Assembly (NCBI RefSeq): GCF_014646255.1
Contig: NZ_BMNC01000004.1
Location: 636,480-700,479 of the forward strand
Source: Lentzea pudingi
GTDB lineage: Bacteria > Actinomycetota > Actinomycetes > Mycobacteriales > Pseudonocardiaceae
Direction of reading: 5' to 3'
Length of the DNA stretch: 64,000 bases
The position numbers and the translations under genes are program-made. Below the pieces are notes generated by a model that was not told where the DNA came from, did not search any database, and worked only from the letters and a program-made list of their open reading frames with translations. Positions 52,501 to 61,137 of this stretch are shown in pieces; within the stretch, counting starts at the first letter, position 1, and the number at the start of each line of letters is the position of its first letter.

Positions 52501-53230
52501 TCGCGACGTCCGCCATGTCCGGGCGGTCCGGCGAGGCCTGCCCGCCGACCGGGATGAAGCTCGGCTCGAACGCGAACGGGAAGCTGGCACTCGACCGCGC
52601 GGCCAGCGCGAGCTGCAGCACGCGGTCGTTCAGCGTGCCGGCCGCGAAGTCGTCACGGGTGTCCGCGGAGACCCAGTTGTACGGGTCGCGGCGGAACGAG
52701 AACGAGCCCTGGTGCACCGACTGCGTCAGCGGCTGGCCCAGGTCGTCGTAGGTGATCGTGGGCACGCCACCGAGCAGTGTGGTGGTGATCCGCAGGTCGA
52801 TCGGGCGCCGGTCGGGCTCGGTCGGCTCGAAGTCGGTGGTGAGCCGGGCCAGCGCCTCCTGCAGCCGGGGCAGGAAGAACTCGTCGCCCTTGAGCAGCGA
52901 CGCGGGCGAGCCGCGGAACGGCGTCCGCAGCAGCTGTTCCATCCGCCCCTGCTCGGCCCAGAGGTCCCGCAATCTGGTCAGGTCGGCGTGCTTGTTGACC
53001 TGCGACAACGCCAGCGCGGCCCCGTTGATGCCGCCCGCGGACGTGCCCGAGATGACGTCCGCCCTGGCCGTGCAGCCGACGAGGTCGAGCAACGGCTGGT
53101 ACACCGATCCGGGCCTGGTCAGCCGGTCGAGCTCCAGCACCGTGCCGCCCATCCAGACGGCGAGGCTCACGCCCCCGTTGAGCACGACGGCGAACCGGAC
53201 CTCTTCCCGCGACATGGGTTGCTCGGTCAT
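49541..53230 (-). CDS. Large patatin-like membrane protein
   Basis: This 1229-aa protein begins with a patatin-like lipase domain: oxyanion motif VVLNGGVSLAVWMGG near residue 14, nucleophile in ISGTSAGG near 62, and the catalytic Asp in FAVDGGVLVNTP near 256. A long middle region follows the actinobacterial patatin-related layout. The C-terminal third (from about residue 880) has roughly six to seven transmembrane helices. It could hydrolyse membrane lipids from the cytoplasmic face. The ATG at 53230 lies nine bases after GGAGGGGG. A 15-bp duplication inside adds five residues. Confidence 0.87.
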   Translation of the reverse strand: MTEQPMSREEVRFAVVLNGGVSLAVWMGGTVLELDRLTRPGSVYQPLLDLVGCTARADVISGTSAGGINGAALALSQVNKHADLTRLRDLWAEQGRMEQLLRTPFRGSPASLLKGDEFFLPRLQEALARLTTDFEPTEPDRRPIDLRITTTLLGGVPTITYDDLGQPLTQSVHQGSFSFRRDPYNWVSADTRDDFAAGTLNDRVLQLALAARSSASFPFAFEPSFIPVGGQASPDRPDMADVASWSNGGDRSRFAVDGGVLVNTPTREALEAIDRMPADGPVRRVMLLVFPHAEPLGSEPVADTVDRGLTTVGSGGKLLGAMSSQANRTYVEKIEEHNRRAASSRGGRMALLERLHAGGEDVVGEDVVGEVYSLADKLFGHYEDVEIRLAARQVTAQQFALPKGNPANWSFERARRAAETAQRKWKKQHGVLPYVPGVRLPDLVCRPDTGWEWGITMAERLGASALDLLKRIVWVIPEAQAEGITQSRRELHQVRAELRRLREELFDWKPSDSLGDTYWTGRLASYHEHMIDGHLGLEVRAQVTEIGRIVGEAQKVITALDGHRLKLGGLVCWHALLGAPAVAAEAGLGDGERWLSRLLALEIAGTCLSDDASTGMDTPVELVQVSLQTRNAFAQQSITADDKAGGASLSRFSGFLKRSWRVNDWIWGRLDGATMLCRVLFDPRRLRRMDLLGRPEGDQRTADERAKAVVDQVLESMFGVELPIQVAACAEEARKELAGIYETDNELSPSSMKLAELAAWGLHWRIICEELPRLRAAIIADRGDGADRRSRGELFLEEHADLLRRLEYPHEHTVTLGMSALNAFDRAGIGREPLTQEAASDQMIRTAATAAAVAVTVADSERSGLAAVRPVTRVVRGAALLPYWTITGLTRGGKLVQFLGLLGLAVGGALVVMALFGMLPAWAAGPGAALGAASLLGAFGYAALRSGTMLHGLVLLSPVIPLVAIAVDRLPRDGAEITTGTITVAGVAFVVAALLVLGSLPAPVRTPLAVLADFRPWEIIRRRWKRVAVLLVVAGLVWSVWRFEPHTEPWLVIPVSVLCGAFGTWMALSGGKSLQRWRRVEGVWGTERAEPPAAATAGWAVVYGIGYLAVADVLLVVGPRGWGWQAVIGTALAFGLTLLLITSWYVPRAERRRLREQLVAEAIPAIYPEGDDVAARLRERLEGHASLYRFLVHGEGEHPSELTLSPAGLVVARRIETKLHKGRHPDPVI
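52121..52150. repeat. 15-bp tandem duplication inside the patatin-like gene
   Basis: CTCGCCGACGACGTC occurs twice in direct succession and gives the duplicated residues GEDVVGEDVV. The frame is kept. It looks like a recent slippage event. Confidence 0.85.
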
Positions 53231-53301
53231 GTCACGCACCCCCTCCGGCGACGATCTTCCCCTGTGGGGTTACTCGTCCGCCGCGGGTTCGGGGTTACTG
53301 C

Positions 53302-54849
53302 TCAGACGTGTCCTCCGCCGGCAGGGTCGGACTTCAGGAACGGCCCGACCCGCTTGCGCGCGATCAGCACGCAGATCGCGAACGTGATGACCGCCCCGGC
53401 GACCGCCTGCGGCACCGTGTACGCACGTCCGTCGAACGCGGACCCGGTCGGCGGCAGGATGATCGCGATGATCGCCGAGGTGACCATGGCGAACATGCGG
53501 AACTTCGGCCCGACCACGGCGGTGGCCAGCGGGATCGCGGCCCACAGCACGTACCAGGGCTGCAGCACCGGACCGAGCACCAGGATCGCGCCCAGCGCCG
53601 CGCCCAGGCCGTTCATCGCCTTGATCCGGCCCTTGAAGCTGCGCCACAGCAGCCCGACCGTGATCACCACGGACACGGCCTGCCCGAGCAGCCGGGTCAG
53701 CGAGATCATCGCCTCGGTGTGGTTGCCGAGGCCGAGCAGGATGCCGGTGCCCGCGCCCAGGAAGCCCAGCGCGGTCGGCGGTGACATCCACGACTTCACG
53801 GTCGACGCGACGTTCAGCGTCTCGACCCAGCCGAAGCCGAACCCGGTGCCGAGGCAGATCACCACCACCCCGACGGCGGCGATGCCCGCCATGATCCCGG
53901 CGACCAGCGCCAGGTGCTTGAACTGCCCGCCGAGCTTGCGCGCCACCATCACGCCGAGGAAGCCCAGCGCCGCCATCGCGGGGATCTTCACCATCGCACC
54001 GCACACGATGACCACGGCGCCCAGCGAGATCCAGGTCCACCTCAACGGTTCCAGCCCGCGCATCGCGAGCTCCAGGCCGACCAGCATCAGGCCGAGCGCC
54101 AAGCCGTCGTTGTGCACGCCGATGACGATGTGGAACAGCACCAGCGGGTTCAGCGCGCCCAGCCACAACGCGCCGACCGGCGGCACCCCGAAGCGAGCCG
54201 CGAGCCGGGGCAGCGCCCACACGATCATGCCCAGGCCGACCAGCACCAGCAGCCGGTGCACGAACACACCGGACACCACGTGGTCACCGGTCAGCATCGC
54301 GGTCAACCGGCCGAACGCGAGGAACAACGGCCCGTACGGCGCGGGCGTCTCCCGCCAGATGTTCGGCACACCGCGCGTCAGCACGTGGTCGACGCCCAGC
54401 GCGTTCGCCGGCCCCAGCTCGTACGGGTCGAGCCCGCGCGCCGCGATCTCGCTCTGCGCGAGGTAGGAGTAGACGTCGCGGGAGAACATCGGCACGCAGA
54501 AGACCAGCGGGACGGTCCACATCAGCAGCGTGCGGTCCATCTGGCCGCGCGAGATCAGCCGGGGCCTGCCGGGCTTCACGAACCGGCCCAGCGCGAGCCA
54601 GGCCGACACGATCATGAAGATGCCGGTCCAGACGACCCCCATCGCGACACTGGGCATCCTCGAGAAGAGCCCGAGGACGGGCACGCCGTAGAGCGGCGAG
54701 TAGATGGGCGCGGCACCGCCACCGAGGGACCCGACCGTGAGCAACAAAGCACCGATCGTGCCCCACCGCCGGACGATGTCCAGCTGGCGACGCTCTCGAC
54801 CGTTCAAGAGGTCGCTCTCCGGAGTCACGGCTCCGCCGGAAGTGGGCAT
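53302..54849 (-). CDS. mptB: MptB-like alpha-(1->6)-mannosyltransferase
   Basis: This 515-aa polytopic protein with about 12-13 helices belongs to the polyprenol-phosphate-mannose-dependent GT-C family (GT87-like) of MptA/MptB. The GT-C acidic loop FSRDVYSYLAQSEIAARGLDPYELGP (two adjoining segments near residue 130) and the APYGPLFLAFGRL region are typical. In corynebacteria and mycobacteria MptB starts the lipoglycan mannan core, and the gene lies next to sufR (Rv1459c), as here. The ATG at 54849 is chosen; GTG 54870 is possible. Confidence 0.88.
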   Translation of the reverse strand: MPTSGGAVTPESDLLNGRERRQLDIVRRWGTIGALLLTVGSLGGGAAPIYSPLYGVPVLGLFSRMPSVAMGVVWTGIFMIVSAWLALGRFVKPGRPRLISRGQMDRTLLMWTVPLVFCVPMFSRDVYSYLAQSEIAARGLDPYELGPANALGVDHVLTRGVPNIWRETPAPYGPLFLAFGRLTAMLTGDHVVSGVFVHRLLVLVGLGMIVWALPRLAARFGVPPVGALWLGALNPLVLFHIVIGVHNDGLALGLMLVGLELAMRGLEPLRWTWISLGAVVIVCGAMVKIPAMAALGFLGVMVARKLGGQFKHLALVAGIMAGIAAVGVVVICLGTGFGFGWVETLNVASTVKSWMSPPTALGFLGAGTGILLGLGNHTEAMISLTRLLGQAVSVVITVGLLWRSFKGRIKAMNGLGAALGAILVLGPVLQPWYVLWAAIPLATAVVGPKFRMFAMVTSAIIAIILPPTGSAFDGRAYTVPQAVAGAVITFAICVLIARKRVGPFLKSDPAGGGHV

Positions 54850-54932
54850 GTGGGCAGGGTATCGAGCCACGTTCAGCCGTGAGTCAGGTCACCCTGTGAC
54901 CGCGATCTTTGCGACCTCCGGCGAAATACGCA

Positions 54933-54947
54933 ACACTGGTGTTGTGA
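54933..54947. promoter_or_regulatory. SufR operator overlapping the sufR start
   Basis: ACACT-GGTGT-TGTGA covers the GTG start codon of sufR (54944). From memory this fits the ACACT-N5-TGTGA site reported for mycobacterial SufR. It also contains the perfect palindrome CAACAC-TG-GTGTTG (54931-54944). Binding here would give direct autorepression of the suf operon. Confidence 0.65.
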
Positions 54948-55663
54948 AAAACGCCGAGACCCACCTTGACGCCGTGCATCAGCACGACGGCAAGACTCGG
55001 CGCGCCGTCGCCAGGCTCCTGCTGGAGCAGGGCCCGGTCACCGCGGCAGCCGTCGCGGAGGAACTGGGCATCAGCCCCACGGCCGTGCGTCGTCACATAG
55101 ACGCGCTGCTCGCGGACGGCGAGGCACTCACGAGGGACGCACCGCGGCAGACCCAACGTGGTCGTGGCCGTCCCGCGAAGCTCTTCCTGCTGACGGATGC
55201 CGGACGCGCCCGGTTCGGCCACGCCTACGACGACCTCGCGGTCGCCGCTATCAGGTTCCTCGCCCAGACGGGTGGGGAAGAGGCTGTGCGTGCTTTCGCG
55301 CAGAGCCGTGTCGACGCACTGGTGGACCGTCATCGGTCGGCGATCGTGGCCCAGGTCACGCCCGCCGAACGGGCGAAGGCCCTCGCAGCCGCGTTGACCA
55401 GGGAGGGCTACGCTTCATCGGCGCGAAACGTCGGGGTGGGTGAGCAGTTGTGCCAGCACCACTGCCCGGTCGCCCACGTTGCCGCCGAGTTCCCCCAGCT
55501 GTGCGAGACCGAGACGGAGACGTTCGCGAACCTCCTCGGTACCCACGTGCAGCGCCTCGCGACGATCGCCCGCGGCCACGCCGTGTGCACGACGCACATC
55601 CCGAACGTTCAACCCGGCACCGCCGGGAAGCTCATCCCAGATGATGGAGGGGAGCCCGCATGA
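54944..55663 (+). CDS. sufR: Fe-S-sensing repressor SufR
   Basis: This 239-aa regulator has an N-terminal winged helix of the ArsR/DeoR type (AAAVAEELGISPTAVRRHIDALL, near residues 35-57, with the wing RGRGRPAK) and a C-terminal domain with cysteines C170, C174 and C187 (CQHHC and LCETE) that can hold a [4Fe-4S] cluster. SufR represses suf when clusters are plentiful. The start GTG lies inside its likely operator. The stop overlaps the sufB start by four bases. It is the orthologue of Rv1460 by position. Confidence 0.94.
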   Translation: MKNAETHLDAVHQHDGKTRRAVARLLLEQGPVTAAAVAEELGISPTAVRRHIDALLADGEALTRDAPRQTQRGRGRPAKLFLLTDAGRARFGHAYDDLAVAAIRFLAQTGGEEAVRAFAQSRVDALVDRHRSAIVAQVTPAERAKALAAALTREGYASSARNVGVGEQLCQHHCPVAHVAAEFPQLCETETETFANLLGTHVQRLATIARGHAVCTTHIPNVQPGTAGKLIPDDGGEPA

Positions 55664-57114
55664 CTGCCGCTGCCGAGCAGCGCACGCCCACCACGGTGCA
55701 GTCTCCGCTCACGCAGGAAGAGACGATTGCGTCTCTGGGCAACTACGAGTTCGGCTGGGCCGACTCCGACGTTGCCGGCGCGAGCGCACGCCGAGGCCTC
55801 AGCGAGGACGTCGTCCGCGACATCTCGGCGAAGAAGGACGAGCCCGAGTGGATGCTCGAGTACCGGTTGAAGGCGCTCAAGCTCTTCGACCTCAAGCCGA
55901 TGCCGAACTGGGGCGCTGACCTCTCTGGGATCGACTTCGACTCGATCAAGTACTTCGTGCGTTCGACGGAGAAGCAGGCCACCTCCTGGGAGGACCTGCC
56001 CGAGGACATCAAGAACACCTACGACCGCCTGGGCATCCCGGAGGCCGAGAAGCAGCGCCTCGTCGCCGGTGTCGCCGCCCAGTACGAGTCCGAGGTCGTC
56101 TACCACCAGATCCGCGAGGACCTGGAGGAGAAGGGTGTCCTCTTCCTGGACACCGACACCGCTCTGAAGGAGCAGCCGGAGCTCTTCAAGGAGTACTTCG
56201 GCTCCGTCATCCCCGCGGGTGACAACAAGTTCTCGGCGCTCAACGCCGCGACGTGGTCCGGTGGGTCGTTCATCTACGTCCCCAAGGGCGTGCACGTGGA
56301 CATCCCGCTGCAGGCCTACTTCCGGATCAACACCGAGAACATGGGTCAGTTCGAGCGCACGCTGATCATCGTCGACGAGGGTGCGTACGTGCACTACGTC
56401 GAGGGTTGCACCGCGCCGATCTACTCCTCGGACTCGCTGCACTCGGCCGTCGTCGAGATCATCGTGAAGAAGGGCGGCCGCTGCCGCTACACGACGATCC
56501 AGAACTGGTCGAACAACGTCTACAACCTGGTCACCAAGCGCGCCAAGGCCGAAGAGGGCGCGACCATGGAGTGGGTCGACGGCAACATCGGCTCCAAGGT
56601 GACCATGAAGTACCCGGCCGTCTTCCTGATGGGCGAGCACGCCAAGGGCGAGGTCCTCTCGATCGCGTTCGCGGGCGAGGGCCAGCACCAGGACGCCGGC
56701 GCCAAGATGGTCCACATGGCACCGCACACCTCTTCGACGATCATCTCGAAGTCGGTTGCGCGGGGCGGTGGCCGCACGTCGTACCGCGGCCTGGTCCAGG
56801 TCAACAAGCGGGCGCACCACTCGAAGTCCACGGTGAAGTGCGACGCGCTGCTGGTCGACACCATCAGCCGCTCGGACACCTACCCGTACGTCGACGTCCG
56901 CGAGGACGACGTGCAGATGGGTCACGAGGCCACGGTCTCGAAGGTCTCCGAGGACCAGCTGTTCTACCTGATGTCGCGCGGCCTGAACGAGGACGAGGCC
57001 ATGGCGATGATCGTGCGCGGGTTCGTCGAGCCCATCGCGCGCGAGCTCCCCATGGAGTACGCCCTCGAACTGAACCGCCTGATCGAACTGCAGATGGAAG
57101 GGGCCGTCGGCTGA
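55660..57114 (+). CDS. sufB: Fe-S cluster assembly protein SufB
   Basis: This 484-aa scaffold subunit of the SufBCD complex has the family blocks GSFIYVPKGVHVDIPLQAYFR (two adjoining parts near residue 205), NWSNNVYNLVTKRA near 282 and VKCDALLVDTIS near 393. The cysteine in VEGCTAP and the distal C in VKCD are conserved. M. tuberculosis SufB carries an intein; here the frame is uninterrupted and of normal length. ATG 55660 follows GGAGGGGAG. Confidence 0.97.
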   Translation: MTAAAEQRTPTTVQSPLTQEETIASLGNYEFGWADSDVAGASARRGLSEDVVRDISAKKDEPEWMLEYRLKALKLFDLKPMPNWGADLSGIDFDSIKYFVRSTEKQATSWEDLPEDIKNTYDRLGIPEAEKQRLVAGVAAQYESEVVYHQIREDLEEKGVLFLDTDTALKEQPELFKEYFGSVIPAGDNKFSALNAATWSGGSFIYVPKGVHVDIPLQAYFRINTENMGQFERTLIIVDEGAYVHYVEGCTAPIYSSDSLHSAVVEIIVKKGGRCRYTTIQNWSNNVYNLVTKRAKAEEGATMEWVDGNIGSKVTMKYPAVFLMGEHAKGEVLSIAFAGEGQHQDAGAKMVHMAPHTSSTIISKSVARGGGRTSYRGLVQVNKRAHHSKSTVKCDALLVDTISRSDTYPYVDVREDDVQMGHEATVSKVSEDQLFYLMSRGLNEDEAMAMIVRGFVEPIARELPMEYALELNRLIELQMEGAVG

Positions 57115-57115
57115 C

Positions 57116-58273
57116 ATGGCCGCCCTGTCGACTCAACCTCACTCCCACGGTGCTGTCGTTCCGGTGACCTCGCGCGCCGAACACTTCACGTCCTACGACG
57201 TGGAGGCGTTCGAGGTCCCGGGCGGCCGTGAGGAGATCTGGCGCTTCACGCCTCTCAAGCGTCTTGCCGGCCTGCACTCCGGCGCTGCGGCAACGGGTTC
57301 CGCTGCCGTCGAGGTGAACGCCGCTCCCGGTGTCACCGTCGAGACCGTAAGTCGTGACGACTCACGGCTCGGCACCGCCGGCGTCCCCGGTGACCGCGTC
57401 GCGGCGCAGGCGTACTCGTCCTTCGAGAACGCCACGATCGTGACGCTGCCCGGTGACGCGAAGTCCGAGCCGACCACCGTCACGGTGACCGGCGCGGGCG
57501 TCGGCTCGGTCTCCTACGGGCACGTCCAGGTCAAGGCCTCGCAGTTCGCCGAGGGCACCGTGATCCTGGACTTCCGCGGTTCCGGCGCGTACGCGGACAA
57601 CGTCGAGTTCCTCGTCGCGGACGGCGCGCACCTCACGGTGATCACCATCCACGACTGGGCCGACGACGCCGTGCACGTCTCGCAGCACCACGTGAAGCTC
57701 GGTCGCGACGCGACCATCAAGCACACCGTGGTCACGCTCGGCGGCGACGTCGTGCGTGTGACGCCGGTCGTGCAGTACGCGGGCCGCGGCGGAGACGCCG
57801 AGCTGTTCGGTCTGTACTTCGCGGACGCGGGCCAGCACCAGGAGCACCGGCCGTTCATCGACCACGCGCAGGCGAACTGCCGCAGCAACGTCGTCTACAA
57901 GGGCGCGCTGCAGGGCGAGGGCGCGCACGCGGTGTGGATCGGTGACGTGCTCATCCGCGTCGCTGCCGAGGGCACCGAGACGTTCGAGCTGAACCGGAAC
58001 CTGATCCTGACCGACGGCGCCCGCGCCGACTCGGTGCCGAACCTGGAGATCGAGACCGGCGAGATCGAGGGTGCGGGCCACGCCAGCGCCACCGGCCGGT
58101 TCGACGACGAGCAGCTCTTCTACCTGCAGGCGCGCGGCATCCCGGAGGAGCAGGCACGGCGTCTCGTCGTGCGCGGCTTCTTCCAGGAGCTGATCGCGAA
58201 GATCGCCGTCCCCGAGGTGCGCGAGCGCCTCGAGGCCGCCATCGAGGCAGAGCTCGAGGCGGTCGGCACGTGA
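57116..58273 (+). CDS. sufD: Fe-S cluster assembly protein SufD
   Basis: This 385-aa SufBD-family beta-helix protein pairs with SufB. It contains EEIWRFTPLKRLAGLH near residue 38, the QHQEHRPFIDHAQANCRSNVVYKG region (two adjoining parts near 240) with the conserved His/Cys, and a C-terminal GIPEEQARRLVVRGFF. It starts two bases after the sufB stop and overlaps the Rieske gene by four bases. Confidence 0.97.
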   Translation: MAALSTQPHSHGAVVPVTSRAEHFTSYDVEAFEVPGGREEIWRFTPLKRLAGLHSGAAATGSAAVEVNAAPGVTVETVSRDDSRLGTAGVPGDRVAAQAYSSFENATIVTLPGDAKSEPTTVTVTGAGVGSVSYGHVQVKASQFAEGTVILDFRGSGAYADNVEFLVADGAHLTVITIHDWADDAVHVSQHHVKLGRDATIKHTVVTLGGDVVRVTPVVQYAGRGGDAELFGLYFADAGQHQEHRPFIDHAQANCRSNVVYKGALQGEGAHAVWIGDVLIRVAAEGTETFELNRNLILTDGARADSVPNLEIETGEIEGAGHASATGRFDDEQLFYLQARGIPEEQARRLVVRGFFQELIAKIAVPEVRERLEAAIEAELEAVGT

Positions 58274-58584
58274 TCAAGGTGTGTGCACTGTCCTCATTGG
58301 ACGACCGCAAGCCGTTCGCCGCCGACGTCGATGGAACCGACGTCGTGCTGGTGCGCGACGGCGAGCGGGTGCACGCGCTCGCGGATCTGTGCTCGCACGC
58401 CGCGGTGTCGCTGAGCGAGGGCGAGGTCTCCCGCAAGGGGATCGAGTGCTGGTTGCACGGGTCGTGCTTCGACCTGGAGACCGGCGCGCCCTCGTCGCCG
58501 CCCGCAAGCGAACCGGTCGACGTCTACGCCGTCGACATCCGTGACGGCGACGTCTTCGTCGACGTCACCGTCACCAAGAACTGA
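58270..58584 (+). CDS. Rieske-type ferredoxin within the suf operon
   Basis: This 104-aa protein is a soluble Rieske [2Fe-2S] domain: ligands in DLCSHAA (C-x-H) and ECWLHGSCFD (C-x2-H). Its length and lack of a membrane anchor fit the NirD/bacterial non-heme ferredoxin type. The GTG start overlaps sufD and sufC follows after 33 bases. A Rieske ferredoxin at this place is common in Streptomyces and relatives; an electron-donor role in cluster assembly is likely but unproven. Confidence 0.93.
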   Translation: MIKVCALSSLDDRKPFAADVDGTDVVLVRDGERVHALADLCSHAAVSLSEGEVSRKGIECWLHGSCFDLETGAPSSPPASEPVDVYAVDIRDGDVFVDVTVTKN

Positions 58585-58617
58585 CTTCTAGCTACACCAC
58601 CAGGAGAACGGCAAGTC

Positions 58618-59391
58618 ATGGCCACCCTTGAGATCAAGGACCTGCACGTCTCGGTCGTCAGCGAGGACGCTCCCAAGGAGATCCTCAAGGGCGTCGACCT
58701 GACGATCAAGGCCGGCGAGACGCACGCCATCATGGGCCCCAACGGCTCCGGCAAGTCCACGCTGTCCTACGCGATCGCCGGGCACCCGAAGTACACGATC
58801 ACCTCGGGCACCGTCACGCTCGACGGTGAGGACGTCCTCGAGATGTCCGTCGACGAGCGCGCCCGCGCGGGTCTCTTCCTCGCCATGCAGTACCCGGTCG
58901 AGGTCCCCGGCGTCTCGATGTCGAACTTCCTGCGCACCGCCGCCACCGCCGTCCGCGGCGAGGCCCCCGCCCTTCGCCACTGGGTGAAGGAGGTCAAGGG
59001 TGCGATGGCCGAGCTCGACATCGACCCGGCGTTCGCCGAGCGTTCGGTGAACGAGGGCTTCTCCGGCGGTGAGAAGAAGCGCCACGAGATCCTGCAGCTG
59101 GGCCTGCTCCAGCCGAAGGTCGCGATCCTCGACGAGACCGACTCGGGTCTCGACGTCGACGCCCTGCGCGTCGTGTCCGAGGGCGTCAACCGCTACAAGG
59201 CCTCCGGTGAGGTCGGCGTCATGCTGATCACGCACTACACCCGGATCCTCAAGTACATCCAGCCGGACTTCGTGCACGTCTTCGCGAACGGCCGGATCGT
59301 CGAGTCGGGCGGCCGCGAGCTCGCCGACGTGCTCGAGTCCGAGGGTTACGTGAAGTACACCGGCAAGACGGAAGCCGCAGCCCTTTCCTGA
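58618..59391 (+). CDS. sufC: Fe-S assembly ATPase SufC
   Basis: This 257-aa ABC-type ATPase has Walker A GPNGSGKST near residue 40, the SufC-specific AMQYPVEVPGVS near 90, signature FSGGEKKR near 149 and Walker B AILDETDSGLD near 169. It drives conformational change in SufBD. The ATG follows AGGAGAA. It belongs to the operon. Confidence 0.98.
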   Translation: MATLEIKDLHVSVVSEDAPKEILKGVDLTIKAGETHAIMGPNGSGKSTLSYAIAGHPKYTITSGTVTLDGEDVLEMSVDERARAGLFLAMQYPVEVPGVSMSNFLRTAATAVRGEAPALRHWVKEVKGAMAELDIDPAFAERSVNEGFSGGEKKRHEILQLGLLQPKVAILDETDSGLDVDALRVVSEGVNRYKASGEVGVMLITHYTRILKYIQPDFVHVFANGRIVESGGRELADVLESEGYVKYTGKTEAAALS

Positions 59392-59417
59392 TGTTGCAGG
59401 TGTTGAGAGGAGGCGCT

Positions 59418-60695
59418 GTGACCACCACCGCAGCACCATTGGACGTGACCGCCCTGAGGGCGGACTTCCCGATCCTGTCTCGCACCGTTCGTGACGGGAA
59501 GCGCCTGGTCTACCTGGACTCCGGCGCCACCTCGCAACGCCCGACGCAGGTTCTGGACGCGGAACGCGCGTTCCTGGAGCGGCACAACGCCGCCGTGCAC
59601 AGGGGCGCCCACCAGCTGGCGGAGGAAGCGACCGACGAGTACGAGGGTGCGCGTCAGCGCATCGCGGACTTCGTCGGCGCCGACTTCGGCGAGCTGGTGT
59701 TCACCAAGAACGCCACCGAGGGCTTCAACCTCGTGGCGTACGCGATGGGCAACGCCGCGACCTCGGGTCCCGAGGCCGCGCGTTTCGTCGTGGGTCCCGG
59801 CGACGAGATCGTCGTGACCGAGATGGAGCACCACGCGAACCTCGTTCCGTGGCAGCAGCTCGCCGCCCGGACCGGCGCGACGCTGAAGTGGTTCAAGCTG
59901 ACCCCAGACGGCAGGCTCGACCTGTCCGATGTGGACAGCGTGATCACTCCGCGCACCAAGGTCGTCGCGTTCACGCACCAGTCGAACGTCACCGGCGTGA
60001 TCAACCCGGTCGACGTGCTCGTCGCGGCCGCGCGGAAGGTCGGCGCGCTGACCGTGCTGGACGCGTGTCAGTCCGTTCCGCACAGCCCGGTGAACTTCCG
60101 GAAGCTGGGCGTCGACTTCGCGTCGTTCTCCGGTCACAAGATGCTCGGCCCGTCCGGCATCGGTGTCCTTTATGGACGCCGTGAGCTGCTGGAGGCGTTG
60201 CCCCCCTTCATCACCGGCGGCTCGATGATCGAGCTGGTGAAGATGGAGGGCTCGACGTTCGCCCCGCCGCCGGCGCGCTTCGAGGCCGGTTCGCCGATGA
60301 CGTCCCAGGCCGTCGGCCTGGGTGCGGCGGTGGACTACCTGAGCGTCGTCGGCATCGAGCGGATCAACGCCCACGAGCACGATCTGACCGTCGCGGCGCT
60401 GGAAGGTCTGTCGTCCGTCAAGGGCGTCCGCCTCATCGGCCCTTCCGACGCCGTGAACCGCGGTGGCGCCGTGCCGTTCGAGATCGAGGGCGTCCACCCG
60501 CACGACGCCGGCCAGGTGCTCGACAGCCTGGGCATCGCCGTGCGCGTCGGCCACCACTGCGCGTGGCCGCTGCACCGCTGCCTCAACGCCCAGTCGTCGG
60601 TGCGAGCGACGTTCTACCTGTACAACACGCTGGACGAGGTCGACGCACTGGTCGACGGCGTCCGCGAGGCGCAGAAGTTCTTCGGGGTGGCCTGA
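59418..60695 (+). CDS. sufS: Cysteine desulfurase SufS
   Basis: This 425-aa PLP enzyme takes sulfur from cysteine. Key features: LDSGATSQRP near residue 34, HHANLVPW near 140, PLP lysine K241 in SGHKMLGPSG, and the persulfide cysteine C381 in RVGHHCAWPLH. I chose GTG 59418 because a strong AGAGGAGG lies four bases upstream; the in-frame ATG at 59391, overlapping the sufC stop, has no ribosome site. Confidence 0.97.
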   Translation: MTTTAAPLDVTALRADFPILSRTVRDGKRLVYLDSGATSQRPTQVLDAERAFLERHNAAVHRGAHQLAEEATDEYEGARQRIADFVGADFGELVFTKNATEGFNLVAYAMGNAATSGPEAARFVVGPGDEIVVTEMEHHANLVPWQQLAARTGATLKWFKLTPDGRLDLSDVDSVITPRTKVVAFTHQSNVTGVINPVDVLVAAARKVGALTVLDACQSVPHSPVNFRKLGVDFASFSGHKMLGPSGIGVLYGRRELLEALPPFITGGSMIELVKMEGSTFAPPPARFEAGSPMTSQAVGLGAAVDYLSVVGIERINAHEHDLTVAALEGLSSVKGVRLIGPSDAVNRGGAVPFEIEGVHPHDAGQVLDSLGIAVRVGHHCAWPLHRCLNAQSSVRATFYLYNTLDEVDALVDGVREAQKFFGVA

Positions 60696-60696
60696 G

Positions 60697-61137
60697 ATGC
60701 AGCTCCAGCAGATGTACCAGGAGATCATCCTGGACCACTACAAGAACCCGCACGGCCGAGGCCTGCGCGACCCGTTCGACGCGGAGTCGTTCCAGGTCAA
60801 CCCGACCTGCGGCGACGAGGTGACGCTGCGGGTCAAGCTCGACGGCGAGATCGTCTCCGACGTCTCCTACGACGGCCAGGGCTGCTCGATCAGCCAGGCG
60901 TCGACGTCGGTGCTGACGGACCTCGTCGTGGGCAGGCCCGTGGGCGAGGCGTTCAAGAAGATGGACGCGTTCGTCGAGCTGATGCAGAGCCGCGGCCAGA
61001 TCGAGCCCGACGAGGACGTCCTCGAGGACGGCATCGCCTTCGCCGGTGTCTCGAAGTACCCGGCGCGCGTGAAGTGCGCGCTGCTGGGCTGGATGGCCTT
61101 CAAAGACGCAGTAGCACGAAGCCAGGGAGCAGCATGA
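60697..61137 (+). CDS. sufU: Sulfur-transfer / scaffold protein SufU
   Basis: This 146-aa IscU-like protein has LDHYKNPHGRG near residue 13 and the three conserved cysteines in NPTCGDE, GQGCSISQAS and RVKCALLGW. It also has the ~20-residue insertion between the second and third Cys that marks SufU. SufU accepts sulfur from SufS through a zinc-exchange mechanism in Gram-positive bacteria. It starts one base after the sufS stop. Confidence 0.96.
   Translation: MQLQQMYQEIILDHYKNPHGRGLRDPFDAESFQVNPTCGDEVTLRVKLDGEIVSDVSYDGQGCSISQASTSVLTDLVVGRPVGEAFKKMDAFVELMQSRGQIEPDEDVLEDGIAFAGVSKYPARVKCALLGWMAFKDAVARSQGAA

Noticed and set aside
55660..57114. Intein in SufB as in M. tuberculosis
   Set aside because: The frame has normal length and the motifs run through without an insertion.
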